Notes: a model not told the origin generated them from the letters alone. Shown: positions 6,651-14,589, counted from the first letter of the stretch. The stretch: DNA of 16,893 nt from CBDVBD01 sp965372135 (GCA_965372135.1 CBDVBD010000059.1:1-16893); one strand, 5' to 3'. Numbers and translations: made by a program.

Positions 6651-8102
6651 ATGATGTCACGGTATAATCATACCGAAAACATCAATTCCAAACCCCTTGA
6701 AAATCTTAAATTGGAGCACCATTACCGCCGGGAGCAGGGCAACATCCCAATTCTGGTGTTGATAATCCTGATTCTCCTGATTGGCACCGGATTGGCGTAC
6801 ATGAAATGGGCTGCCGACGAGGGGATGGAAAATCGGTATGAGTGGGCAGCCTTACAAGCGCATTACTTAGCCCAAACCGGGATTGCGGAACGCGGTTTCT
6901 CCTTCCTGAGATCCCGGGAACCCGGAAACCTGCCCATCGGCAGGGTGGACCTGTTCGATGGTGTGATTCCCGGTGCCGGTCGCTACAAAGAAACCTATAT
7001 CATCCGGGACACCGGTCATACCCGCCACGACGTGTTCCGCTGGACTAACTACTACGACATCTACTCCACCGGTGTGGCGACCTTCATGAACAGCAGTGGA
7101 GAAAAAGTCGAAGTGGAACGCACCAGTTCCCTGAAGGTGCGGTTACGCTCTTTCGTAGATTATTTTTATCTAACCGATCGCGAATCTACTATTTTTGGGG
7201 AATATATTAGCTGGTGGTCGCCTGATACTATATGGGGTCGGGTGCATTCCAACGACTTCATTAGTATTCGCGGAGGCGCAGTGTTCATGGGACCGGTTTC
7301 CACCAGTCAACCGCATTTCTTGCATGGTCCGGGATATAATCCCTATTTTCAATATCCCCCGCAATTCGATGTCCCGCCGGTGATGTTTCCCACTGAAGCC
7401 TATCCGTTACGGAACTGTGCCGGAGCTTCCGGTCTGTTATTCGATGGTGAAGGACGGTACAGTCACCGGATTGTCTTCGATGGAGAAGGAGGATCGAGAA
7501 TCTATAAATGGGTAACCGGAAATCCCTATAATGATTCACTGGTGTTTCAATCTGGAGCATGGGTTGATGTAGTGGCTTTTGTAGAGGGACCGTTGGAATT
7601 GATGGGGCGGGTGGCAGGTTCTGTGACCATCGGGTGTAGCGAGGACATTCGGCTGATTGATGATATCTGGTACGTGGATTCTCAGCCTAACGGGGAAATC
7701 GACACCAATTCCACCAATTATTTGGGGATCGTTTCCGAGGGGAACATCATAATAGGCAATACCTGGGCGAATGGCAGGGAAAATTCGTGCCTGGGTTCGG
7801 ATATAATCATCAACGCCGCGGTAATGGCGTTGGGCGAATCTTTCACATTCGAAGACCAAAACGACGTTTGGGAAACTTATGCCGGTCCCTACCCTGACGA
7901 ACGCGGTACCATCCACTTGTGGGGATCATTAGTACAAAAGCGACGTGGTTATGTACACCGTTCCAACCATGGTGGTTCCGGCTACGGCAAAGATTATCAT
8001 TTCGACGAACGGTTTAACAAGCAAGTCCCACCTTGCTACCTATATCCAACGGATTATCAGGGAAACAGCCTCTTTGATGTCATCGCTTGGGGAGTGGAAT
8101 AA
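6651..8102 (+). CDS. Large PilX-like minor pilin, paralog 3 of 3
   Basis: A 483-residue protein and the most divergent of the three. It keeps a 30-residue leader ending RREQG, then NIPIL and the helix (LIGTGLAYMKWAADEG), YLAQTGIAERGF, GRVHSN (His199), the Cys pair (Cys256 and Cys462), FTFEDQNDVWE and the C-terminal SLFDVIAWG. Differences are concentrated in the GRVHSN-flanking region, where FISIRGGAVFMGP replaces QIAMxGRPVFYGP, and near the C terminus, where CYLYPTD replaces CYPDATD. The start ATG 6651 abuts the TAA of paralog 2 (6648-6650), again as ATGATG, with GGGGA at 6640-6644 as Shine-Dalgarno. The uneven divergence suggests an older first duplication, then a second one producing copies 1 and 2. 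It may be specialised relative to the other two. It is followed by a 209-base gap. Confidence 0.7.
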   Translation: MMSRYNHTENINSKPLENLKLEHHYRREQGNIPILVLIILILLIGTGLAYMKWAADEGMENRYEWAALQAHYLAQTGIAERGFSFLRSREPGNLPIGRVDLFDGVIPGAGRYKETYIIRDTGHTRHDVFRWTNYYDIYSTGVATFMNSSGEKVEVERTSSLKVRLRSFVDYFYLTDRESTIFGEYISWWSPDTIWGRVHSNDFISIRGGAVFMGPVSTSQPHFLHGPGYNPYFQYPPQFDVPPVMFPTEAYPLRNCAGASGLLFDGEGRYSHRIVFDGEGGSRIYKWVTGNPYNDSLVFQSGAWVDVVAFVEGPLELMGRVAGSVTIGCSEDIRLIDDIWYVDSQPNGEIDTNSTNYLGIVSEGNIIIGNTWANGRENSCLGSDIIINAAVMALGESFTFEDQNDVWETYAGPYPDERGTIHLWGSLVQKRRGYVHRSNHGGSGYGKDYHFDERFNKQVPPCYLYPTDYQGNSLFDVIAWGVE

Positions 8103-8311
8103 ATCACAATCAGACTTACCCGAACTAACCTATTAATGATCTCTTATTTCTCCCGATGTGTGGAAATCACCGGTCCGGATTCTGGGAGGAAACAACGGTT
8201 CTCATGATCGGTTTTCGGACAGGAACAGGTTAAGTATGTAATTATTTCCCATCGGGCGTTTTGTTCATAACGCACTTAATTTCACATTAATCATGTAAAG
8301 AGAAGTTCCCT

Positions 8312-9394
8312 ATGTTCGGTATTAAATCGAACCTGCGCGTCGGACTCGACGTGGGTTCCCATTCAGTGAAAGTAGTACTCCTGGAACGAGCGGGAAACAA
8401 AAACCGCCTGGTGGACTACCGGATCCAGGAAATCTATCGCGGCGATGAAACCTACAGCCCAGACGGCCCCCGGAATGCTCAGGTAGTACCATTACTGTTG
8501 GAAATATTTTACGAAATGGGCTTAGCCCCGAAACGGGTGAAATACCTCGCCTCCAGCGTCGGCGGTCACACCACCAGTGCCAAGGAAATCGCCAGCCTCC
8601 ACATGACGGAAGAGGAAATGGCGTCCGCCTTCCTGCTGGAAGCCCGAAAACACCTGCCGTTGGACGGATCGGAAACCATTGTGGACTACCAGGTGGTCGG
8701 TGATGACCCAAAGGATTCGGAAAAAGTCCGCGTCCTACTGGTGGCAACCACCAAGAAAACCTTCGAAGCCCATCTGGACTTGCTACGCGAAGTGGAATTG
8801 ACTCCCGGAGTGATTGACCTGGAGCAGTTAGCCGCCGTCAACTCGTTTATGCTGTTTTCGGAACTGCCTGATGACGGCGTGGTAGCCTTCCTTAATATCG
8901 GATGCCGCAAGACCACTCTGGTCATCGTTGGCAGGAAGGACATGTTCTTCACCCGTGACCTGCCGGTGGCGGGCATGCACTTTACCAACGAGTTGATAAA
9001 AAACTTGAAATGGGAATACAAGGATGCTGAGGCTCATAAAATCACCCGAGGAATGAATCTCGAAGGTATCGACGTACCGCTCGTCGAAGAAGGCGGCATC
9101 AAATTGGCGGAAAAGCCCGCCCTCGAAAAATTCGGCGACGAATTGAACCGAAGCCTGCGCTTCTACGTGAAAGAAACTAATCAAGGTCTGTTCAGCCGCT
9201 TCGTTCTGGGCGGTGGATCAGCCATACTGCCCGAACTGATAGGGTATCTCGAAAAACGGTTCAATATCCCAGTTGAAGTACATAATCCATTTAAAAATAT
9301 AGACTTGGGTGGAAAATCTGTTTCCAACCCCTCACAATTATCCGCCGCAATCGGGCTGGCGTTACGGGGTTCCGCAACCCTCCCGAAGGCATAG
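8312..9394 (+). CDS. pilM: Type IV pilus assembly ATPase-fold protein PilM
   Basis: A 360-residue actin-like protein. It has the phosphate-1 motif VGLDVGSHSVKVVLLER (10-26), the second phosphate region VVAFLNIGCRKTTLVIV (starting at 190) and the adenosine-binding VLGGGSAILPEL (298-309). This domain order is that of PilM (FtsA/MreB fold). In characterised systems PilM is cytoplasmic and binds the N-terminal tail of PilN, forming the inner ring that connects to the motor ATPases. The next gene is PilN with the expected tail, which confirms the call. A modest Shine-Dalgarno AAGAGAAG (8298-8305) precedes ATG 8312. The 209-base upstream gap suggests that this gene starts a second transcript, but I see no confident promoter there. 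Confidence 0.95.
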   Translation: MFGIKSNLRVGLDVGSHSVKVVLLERAGNKNRLVDYRIQEIYRGDETYSPDGPRNAQVVPLLLEIFYEMGLAPKRVKYLASSVGGHTTSAKEIASLHMTEEEMASAFLLEARKHLPLDGSETIVDYQVVGDDPKDSEKVRVLLVATTKKTFEAHLDLLREVELTPGVIDLEQLAAVNSFMLFSELPDDGVVAFLNIGCRKTTLVIVGRKDMFFTRDLPVAGMHFTNELIKNLKWEYKDAEAHKITRGMNLEGIDVPLVEEGGIKLAEKPALEKFGDELNRSLRFYVKETNQGLFSRFVLGGGSAILPELIGYLEKRFNIPVEVHNPFKNIDLGGKSVSNPSQLSAAIGLALRGSATLPKA

Positions 9395-9454
9395 TAAACT
9401 TATCCCCATCGTGAGACATCAAGCGAGGGTTGTATTTAACGGATAGAGGTGACG

Positions 9455-10075
9455 ATGGTTCGTTGTTTTACTGTCAACCTGAACAAGGGAGAAGCCCGAG
9501 CGGAATTGGCTGTCCGCAGACAGCGCCGCACCCAGCGTATTGTAATGGCTGTGTTTGTGCTGGCATTCCTGGCTCTGGGCGCTTTGAATCTTAATAGCCA
9601 CATGGAGCTGAATTCGGTGATTACGGAAAAGAAAGAGAAAATCGCCGAAGTCGAACGCCAACTCGAGGAACTCCAGAGTATGGGTCAGAATGTGTCCAAG
9701 CAGGATGTCTTGGCGCTGTCCAAGCTGGAAAAAAAACGCTTCCTGTGGACCAAACGCCTGGAAGTCTTAGCGGGAATCCTGCCGGAAGACATGGCAATCA
9801 CCGGTCTGGAATTCCATAACTTCGACTTCACTATCCGGGCGATCTCCCAAATCAAGAAAAACCAAAAAGAGTTTGACCAGGTGTCGGCGTTTATGGATAT
9901 GCTGAAAGGCACACCCTTCTTCTACAAGGATTTTAGAGGCATCCGCTTTGAGAAATCCAGCCGAATCGGTGTCGAAGACCAGGATATCCTTTCCTTAGCT
10001 ATCGTCTGTGATGTGAGCAGTGAAATGCTGAGACGACCTCGATCCCGTGGTCGTCGCACCAGGGCTAGCGATTAA
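9455..10075 (+). CDS. pilN: Type IV pilus inner-membrane protein PilN
   Basis: 206 residues from ATG 9455, preferred over GTG 9449 because GAGG (9446-9449) is then correctly spaced. The N-terminal VNLNKGEAR (7-15) matches the conserved INLLxxR-type tail of PilN that inserts into PilM. A basic patch (VRRQRRTQR) precedes the transmembrane helix at about residues 29-45. A coiled coil follows (EKKEKIAEVERQLEELQ), then the ferredoxin-like periplasmic fold with LEVLAGILPEDMAITGLE, typical of PilN. An unusual Arg-rich C terminus (RRPRSRGRRTRASD) would face the periplasm. It sits between pilM and pilO, as in nearly all T4P loci, so function in the alignment complex is secure. Confidence 0.92.
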   Translation: MVRCFTVNLNKGEARAELAVRRQRRTQRIVMAVFVLAFLALGALNLNSHMELNSVITEKKEKIAEVERQLEELQSMGQNVSKQDVLALSKLEKKRFLWTKRLEVLAGILPEDMAITGLEFHNFDFTIRAISQIKKNQKEFDQVSAFMDMLKGTPFFYKDFRGIRFEKSSRIGVEDQDILSLAIVCDVSSEMLRRPRSRGRRTRASD

Positions 10076-10125
10076 AATAACTTGAATTGTAAACCTTAGA
10101 AACCTCTAAGCATGGGATAGTATCC

Positions 10126-10686
10126 ATGAAGAAAAACTTGTTCATGCTGATTATACTCCTGATTTTCGGAGGTGGATTCTGGCTGTACTACAATATGGTC
10201 TACCTGGAAAAACCCAGGGAAATCCGCCGCCTTGATCGGGAAATTCGGGCGCTAAATGAATCGTTGATTAGCGCACAAATTCTCGCCAAAGAACTGGACC
10301 TGGTTGCCAAATTAATCGAGAAAAACCTGGCGCAGTCCGCGCGGGACTCATTGGCTGAAGACGCATCCATGCCGTTTATGGAAGACGTGGCAACCATGCT
10401 CGACGAATTAGGGATTATCATGCTCAACATGAAACCCGGACGTCGCGTCAACATGATCGATTATATCAAAACACCCTATGAACTCAAGATAAACGCCACC
10501 TATGCGCAATTCCTGGATTTCATCAGCAATCTGGAAAAATCGGAACGATTGGTTACCTTCGAGGAATTCGAAATTGACAACGGCATCCGTAAAGCGGAAA
10601 AAAGCCGGAAAAAACGTGGCAGACATAACACGCAGGACATTACCCTGAAAATTTCAACCTTGACCTTGTTGAAACACAAAACTTGA
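10126..10686 (+). CDS. pilO: Type IV pilus inner-membrane protein PilO
   Basis: A 186-residue protein with one N-terminal transmembrane helix (about residues 5-25). A long coiled coil (about 30-66, KPREIRRLDREIRALNESL) leads into a ferredoxin-like periplasmic domain containing INATYAQFLDFISNLEKSERLVTFEEFEI. The Y-x-QF-x-FI-x-NLE-x-SER-x-V motif is a strong PilO hallmark. PilO dimerises with PilN through the coiled coil and links PilM to PilP and PilQ. A basic insert (RKAEKSRKKRGRHN) lies before the final beta strand. ATG 10126 has only a weak purine-rich region upstream and starts 50 bases after pilN, so coupling may matter. The call rests on both motif and gene order. Confidence 0.92.
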   Translation: MKKNLFMLIILLIFGGGFWLYYNMVYLEKPREIRRLDREIRALNESLISAQILAKELDLVAKLIEKNLAQSARDSLAEDASMPFMEDVATMLDELGIIMLNMKPGRRVNMIDYIKTPYELKINATYAQFLDFISNLEKSERLVTFEEFEIDNGIRKAEKSRKKRGRHNTQDITLKISTLTLLKHKT

Positions 10687-10704
10687 TCAGCCCTTGGAGA
10701 TGGA

Positions 10705-11286
10705 ATGGATCAGCGATCTAACCTTATCTGGACCTTACTCATTATCCTCGCTGTTGGGGTGGTGGGATGGGAAGTCTATCATACTTATAAAATCGCCAAT
10801 CGGGTCACTTTCTACCGTCAGGAAGCCGCCGAAACCATCTTAGGTACCGACGAACAGTTGACTCAAACCGTGAACCAACTGGAAACCACCTTAGCGGAAC
10901 GACACGCCTACGTGGTGGAGTTGGATTCCGACCCGCTGAATCTGGGAGAGGTCATTCGCAGCCAAAAACTTCTGAACCGGCTTGGATTTCAGGAAATGGA
11001 CGAATCCGACGAAATGAGGCTGTCATGTACCGTTCTTGGTGAAGCTGGAAACACCGCCATCCTGAAATTTGGAGGGCGGAGCCACGTAGTGGAAGTTGGC
11101 GACATCGTCAACGGCTACAAAGTTACCTCAATTGGAAACCAAGAATTAACAATGAAGCGGGGCGGAGATGTGATGGTGCTCAAAAACCAAAGAGCATCGC
11201 TGCTGTGGGAAGATGAAGAATCCCTGAAAATACCCGCATCCGGAGCCATTTCACCCACTTCCGGGGGACAGGGTGGAAACTTCTGA
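10705..11286 (+). CDS. pilP: PilP-like periplasmic bridge protein with membrane anchor
   Basis: A 193-residue protein. The N-terminal hydrophobic segment (LIWTLLIILAVGVVGW, about residues 8-24) is a transmembrane anchor or uncleaved signal without a lipobox, whereas proteobacterial PilP is a lipoprotein. A helical middle (about 30-100) is followed by a small beta domain, AILKFGGRSHVVEVGDIVNGYKV, then VTSIGNQELTMKRGGDVMVL. This matches the beta-sandwich (homology region) shared by PilP and GspC, which contacts the N-terminal domains of the secretin. The C-terminal tail is Gly/Ser-rich. Position between pilO and pilQ strongly supports the role. GGAG at 10696-10699 precedes ATG 10705. The exact family could be GspC-like; the symbol reflects gene order and fold, not high sequence identity. 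Confidence 0.75.
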   Translation: MDQRSNLIWTLLIILAVGVVGWEVYHTYKIANRVTFYRQEAAETILGTDEQLTQTVNQLETTLAERHAYVVELDSDPLNLGEVIRSQKLLNRLGFQEMDESDEMRLSCTVLGEAGNTAILKFGGRSHVVEVGDIVNGYKVTSIGNQELTMKRGGDVMVLKNQRASLLWEDEESLKIPASGAISPTSGGQGGNF

Positions 11287-11362
11287 TGTTCGGTAGGCAA
11301 ACCGACCCCAAACAAGGATAATTCACACTCGTCTTAATCTTAATCCCCAAGAAGGAGCGCAT

Positions 11363-12742
11363 ATGGGCGGAGTCTTTAGGAAAGATTTCATTCTCAGGTG
11401 GATCTTAACGGTTGGGATACTCTGGACGGTAACTGCCTGGTGTCAGAACGTTCCCGGCACCGTCACCCGTGCCGGCACCATAGAAAAAGCCGGTCTGCAA
11501 AAAGTGGTGTCTATCGATGCCGATGACGCTTTCCTGCCATCGATCCTGACCATCCTTGCCGCAAAAAGCGGCTACAATATCGTCACAGGACCCGGAGTCA
11601 ACAAAGAAGAACGGATATCCATTCACCTGAAGGATACCCCTATCGAGCACGCCATGAACTTGGTGGTTAGGGCTGCCGGCTTATCCTACGAAATTGTTGG
11701 AAATTCCTTCCTGGTCGCCAAATCACAGAAGCTTAAGGAACAGGTTGGTCTGACCTCCTACGTCATCCAATTGCAGTATGCCGATGCCACGGAGACCAAA
11801 GAACTGCTAAAAGACTTAAGCGCAGACATCCAGGTTGACCGCGGTGGAAACAATCTGCTGGTTATCACCGGTCCCAAAGTGATCGCTGAAATCCAGGACA
11901 TCGTCCGCGTAATCGATAAACCGTCCCTCCAGATTATGCTGGAAGCCCGGTTGGTCGAAGTAGCGGTCGAAGATGAAGAAAGACTGGGAATCGACTGGTC
12001 GAAACTGGCGCAGATCAAAACTATACTGGTGGAGGACATCACCAATGCCGACGGTACCCGGGGCTTTGGGATTTCCGAGGAAGACTTACGGTATGCGCAA
12101 ATGCCCGATAACCTTAGGCTGCAACGGATTGATGGGTTGACCGGTGTGGGCGATTTCAGCCGCCAGGTATCCGCCTTCGAACTCACAGTGGACTGGCTGC
12201 TGAAAAACAATATGGCGGAAGTCCTTGCCAATTCCCGGGTCGCCACCATGAACAACCGGGAAGCCATACTGCAAGTCATCGACATCGTCCCCTATATCTT
12301 ATCATCAGGCGGTATCGGCGGCCAGGTGCAGGTATTAAGGGAAGAAGTGGGTATCAAACTGCATATCTTGCCCAAAGTCAACTCGGACGGATACATCACC
12401 ACCATAGTGACGCCGGAAGTGTCGTCGGTGTTCCAGTTGATCGGACCGGACAATAATATTCCCTGGATCGTCCGTCGGACTTCCACTACCACTATCCGTG
12501 TTAGAGATGGTGAATCCATAATCATCGCCGGACTCATGGGTGCTGATCGCAAGGTTACCCTCCATAAGGTGCCGTTTTTGGGTGATATCCCCTTTATCGG
12601 AGGGTTGTTTCGCCATCGTACGGAGCACACAAAGAAAACCGATTTGATTATTCAAGTAACCCCGCATATCCTTGATGACGAACATTACGTAATGGATAAA
12701 CCCGACCTTATCAAGGAAACGGAAGAGCGCTTCATTGATTAA
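11363..12742 (+). CDS. pilQ: Outer-membrane secretin PilQ (short form)
   Basis: A 459-residue secretin that forms the outer-membrane pore for the pilus. It has a signal peptide (about 1-28, ending TAWCQ), an N0/STN domain (about 49-120, including IHLKDTPIEHAMNLVVRAAG), an N1/KH-like domain (about 131-185, with LLVITGPKVIAEIQDIVRVID) and a secretin core (about 190-450). The C-terminal signature VPFLGDIPFIGGLFRHR followed by TDLIIQVTPHI is the classic secretin end. The usual AMIN peptidoglycan-binding domains of proteobacterial PilQ (often about 650-770 residues) are absent. Septal or peptidoglycan localisation must therefore come from partners or not occur. AAGGAG (11352-11357) fixes the start. 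No pilotin is visible nearby. Confidence 0.95.
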   Translation: MGGVFRKDFILRWILTVGILWTVTAWCQNVPGTVTRAGTIEKAGLQKVVSIDADDAFLPSILTILAAKSGYNIVTGPGVNKEERISIHLKDTPIEHAMNLVVRAAGLSYEIVGNSFLVAKSQKLKEQVGLTSYVIQLQYADATETKELLKDLSADIQVDRGGNNLLVITGPKVIAEIQDIVRVIDKPSLQIMLEARLVEVAVEDEERLGIDWSKLAQIKTILVEDITNADGTRGFGISEEDLRYAQMPDNLRLQRIDGLTGVGDFSRQVSAFELTVDWLLKNNMAEVLANSRVATMNNREAILQVIDIVPYILSSGGIGGQVQVLREEVGIKLHILPKVNSDGYITTIVTPEVSSVFQLIGPDNNIPWIVRRTSTTTIRVRDGESIIIAGLMGADRKVTLHKVPFLGDIPFIGGLFRHRTEHTKKTDLIIQVTPHILDDEHYVMDKPDLIKETEERFID

Positions 12743-12766
12743 TCCAGACGATGTTCGATTGTCGTC

Positions 12767-14491
12767 TTGGATAATTTAATACGGAAGACACAGAAAAAAG
12801 TGGGATTGATCCATAGGATTGTCCAGGCAGAATGTCCCGCATGGGTGATAATTTGTGGGTTACTGAGTAGCGGAATCCTTCCCGGTGGAAATGCTAATGC
12901 GGTCGGTCGTTTCGCCGCTGAACTTCCCCAATTGATGCAAAACCTCTTTGGGGACCAGCTTCCCATCGAACCCCGCGGCGAAATTGTCGCATTGGAAACA
13001 GCCGTTGACCCGGAAACATACTTGTTAGGTCCGGGTGACGAGTTGACCATCGTGGCGTGGGGTGATCTGGAAGCCAATTTCCAGGTAATTGTAAATCCGG
13101 ACGGTACGGTAATTATACCCACCGTAGGTTCGGTGAACGTGGCAGGCGTCAATTTGGCGGATGCCACCAAGACGATCATTGAAATGGTCAATGCCGCCTA
13201 TCGTGCTGAGGAAGTTACGGTGGCGCTCACCAGGGTGCGATCCTTTCTGGTGTCGGTAGGAGGTGCGGTCAGGAAACCGGGAACGGTGGAAATCCACGGC
13301 GGACAGCGGGTTGATGCCGCTATCTTGGAAGCCGAAGGATTTGCCCTGGCTCCGGAATCCCCCATCGATACCACTCGATTGATACAGGCTGCGCCCAGGC
13401 TGATAATGATCAAACGTGCCGATGGAAGCATTGATTCTGCCGATCTCCTCCTGTTCCTGAAAACGGGAAACAAGGATGTCAACCCGATGTTACAGGACGG
13501 CGATGCCGTTGAAGTGCCGTTCAAGACATCCTACGGGAATCAAATCGGTGTCTTCGGAGCCTTCCGGACACCGGGGCTGTATGATTACACCACCCGGGAT
13601 CATCTTTCTACCGCAGTGCAGTTGGGCGGCGGGTTGTCGTCCATGTGTGATCTGAGCCGAGTGTTCCTGGCTCGATTTTCCAATGACAGCACCTGGGCGG
13701 AGATACCGGTAAGCCTGCAAGCAGCCATTGATAATCCCGGAAGTGACGCTGATCTGACGCTTACACCCGGCGACCGGTTGTTCGTGGCTTGGAAACCGAA
13801 CTTGCCCTTGTTACATCAAGTGGAGGTGAGTGGACAGGTCCCACATCCCGGATCATTTCCCATCATACCGGGACGGACTACGTTATCCGAGATCATCGCT
13901 CAAGCCGGGGGACTGATGCCCGATGCCGCTCTGGAACGCGCTCAGGTGTTAAGATCCCCCTATGCAGAAAATGACGATTGGGAACTGGCGCGGTTGGAGC
14001 CCACCACCAGCGGTCAGTGGGATCAGGTGGAAAGGGAATATCGGAAATTCGGATGGCGGCAATTCCAATCGGTAGCGGTGGTGGATTTCGTAGCGATATT
14101 CGCTGAGCAGGACGGTAGTCAGGACATCCTGATGATGGATGGAGACCTGGTCCGGATCCCCAAACGGCAGCCGTCAGTAAGGGTGATGGGGCAGGTGATG
14201 TATCCAGGATATATTCCCTGGGAACCGGGAATGACTTTTAATGAATGTGTCACTCGAGCTGGAGGATTTGCTCCCCGGGCGGACCGTCATCAAACACGGG
14301 TGATTTCCGGTCAATCAGATGCCTGGTTCAAACCAGGCGGTAATACCGTTATTCATGATGGCGACACCATCTTTATCCCGGAAAAGAAAATACACGATCC
14401 GCAGCCAGTGTGGAGATATGTGATCGAAAGTGTCGCAGTCATTGCGCAGGTGATCACAATAATATTAGTAATTCAGAACATTAAAGAATAA
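12767..14491 (+). CDS. Wza-like polysaccharide-export protein with four SLBB domains
   Basis: A 574-residue protein from TTG 12767, but the start is uncertain. No ATG lies near the N terminus, alternatives are GTG 12800 and GTG 12845, and no clear Shine-Dalgarno is visible. A signal-like stretch (about 25-45, AWVIICGLLSSGI) is present. The Poly_export domain begins at YLLGPGDELTIVAWGD (85). Four SLBB-type beta-grasp repeats follow, each with a G-x-V/F-x-x-PG core: VGGAVRKPG (about 161), VFGAFRTPG (about 259), VSGQVPHPG (about 351) and VMGQVMYPG (about 469). A C-terminal hydrophobic helix (about 548-570) resembles the helix that forms the outer-membrane barrel in Wza. Family function: channel for capsule or exopolysaccharide. 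Its position 25 bases after pilQ, in the same frame, suggests a role linked to the pilus. Confidence 0.82.
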   Translation: MDNLIRKTQKKVGLIHRIVQAECPAWVIICGLLSSGILPGGNANAVGRFAAELPQLMQNLFGDQLPIEPRGEIVALETAVDPETYLLGPGDELTIVAWGDLEANFQVIVNPDGTVIIPTVGSVNVAGVNLADATKTIIEMVNAAYRAEEVTVALTRVRSFLVSVGGAVRKPGTVEIHGGQRVDAAILEAEGFALAPESPIDTTRLIQAAPRLIMIKRADGSIDSADLLLFLKTGNKDVNPMLQDGDAVEVPFKTSYGNQIGVFGAFRTPGLYDYTTRDHLSTAVQLGGGLSSMCDLSRVFLARFSNDSTWAEIPVSLQAAIDNPGSDADLTLTPGDRLFVAWKPNLPLLHQVEVSGQVPHPGSFPIIPGRTTLSEIIAQAGGLMPDAALERAQVLRSPYAENDDWELARLEPTTSGQWDQVEREYRKFGWRQFQSVAVVDFVAIFAEQDGSQDILMMDGDLVRIPKRQPSVRVMGQVMYPGYIPWEPGMTFNECVTRAGGFAPRADRHQTRVISGQSDAWFKPGGNTVIHDGDTIFIPEKKIHDPQPVWRYVIESVAVIAQVITIILVIQNIKE

Positions 14492-14544
14492 ACAAACAAT
14501 AACATAGAAAAGTTGTAAAATTTTTGTAAAATCGTAATTACCTG

Positions 14545-14573
14545 TTGCGTTAACACTTAAAACAGCTTATATT
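14545..14573 (+). promoter_or_regulatory. Sigma-70-like promoter candidate for the Ig-repeat gene
   Basis: TTGCGT (14545-14550), a 17-base spacer and TATATT (14568-14573, 5 of 6 consensus bases). Predicted transcription would start near 14581, giving a leader of about 70 bases that contains the hairpin at 14590-14617. It is the best promoter match in the window, though the -35 shares only its first three bases with consensus. Confidence 0.5.
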
Positions 14574-14589
14574 GTCGATATCAAACGGA

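Noticed and set aside
8256..8273. Small hairpin GCGTT...AACGC before pilM as a terminator
   Set aside because: The stem is only 5 bp and no T-run follows, so it does not reach the standard of an intrinsic terminator.
8103..8311. Promoter for the pilM operon
   Set aside because: Possible hexamers have poor matches or wrong spacing, so I did not call one although the gap size suggests a promoter.
11758..12285. Antisense open frame of 175 codons in pilQ
   Set aside because: Ser-rich shadow of the secretin core. No start signal or recognisable motif.
12740..12770. Frameshift or broken fusion of pilQ and the SLBB gene
   Set aside because: PilQ ends with a complete secretin C terminus, and the SLBB protein has its own signal-like N terminus. 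Same frame occurs by chance one time in three.
12751..12774. Seven-codon open frame starting at ATG between pilQ and the SLBB gene
   Set aside because: Too short to support, with no Shine-Dalgarno. It may be chance, although it overlaps the TTG start of the SLBB gene.
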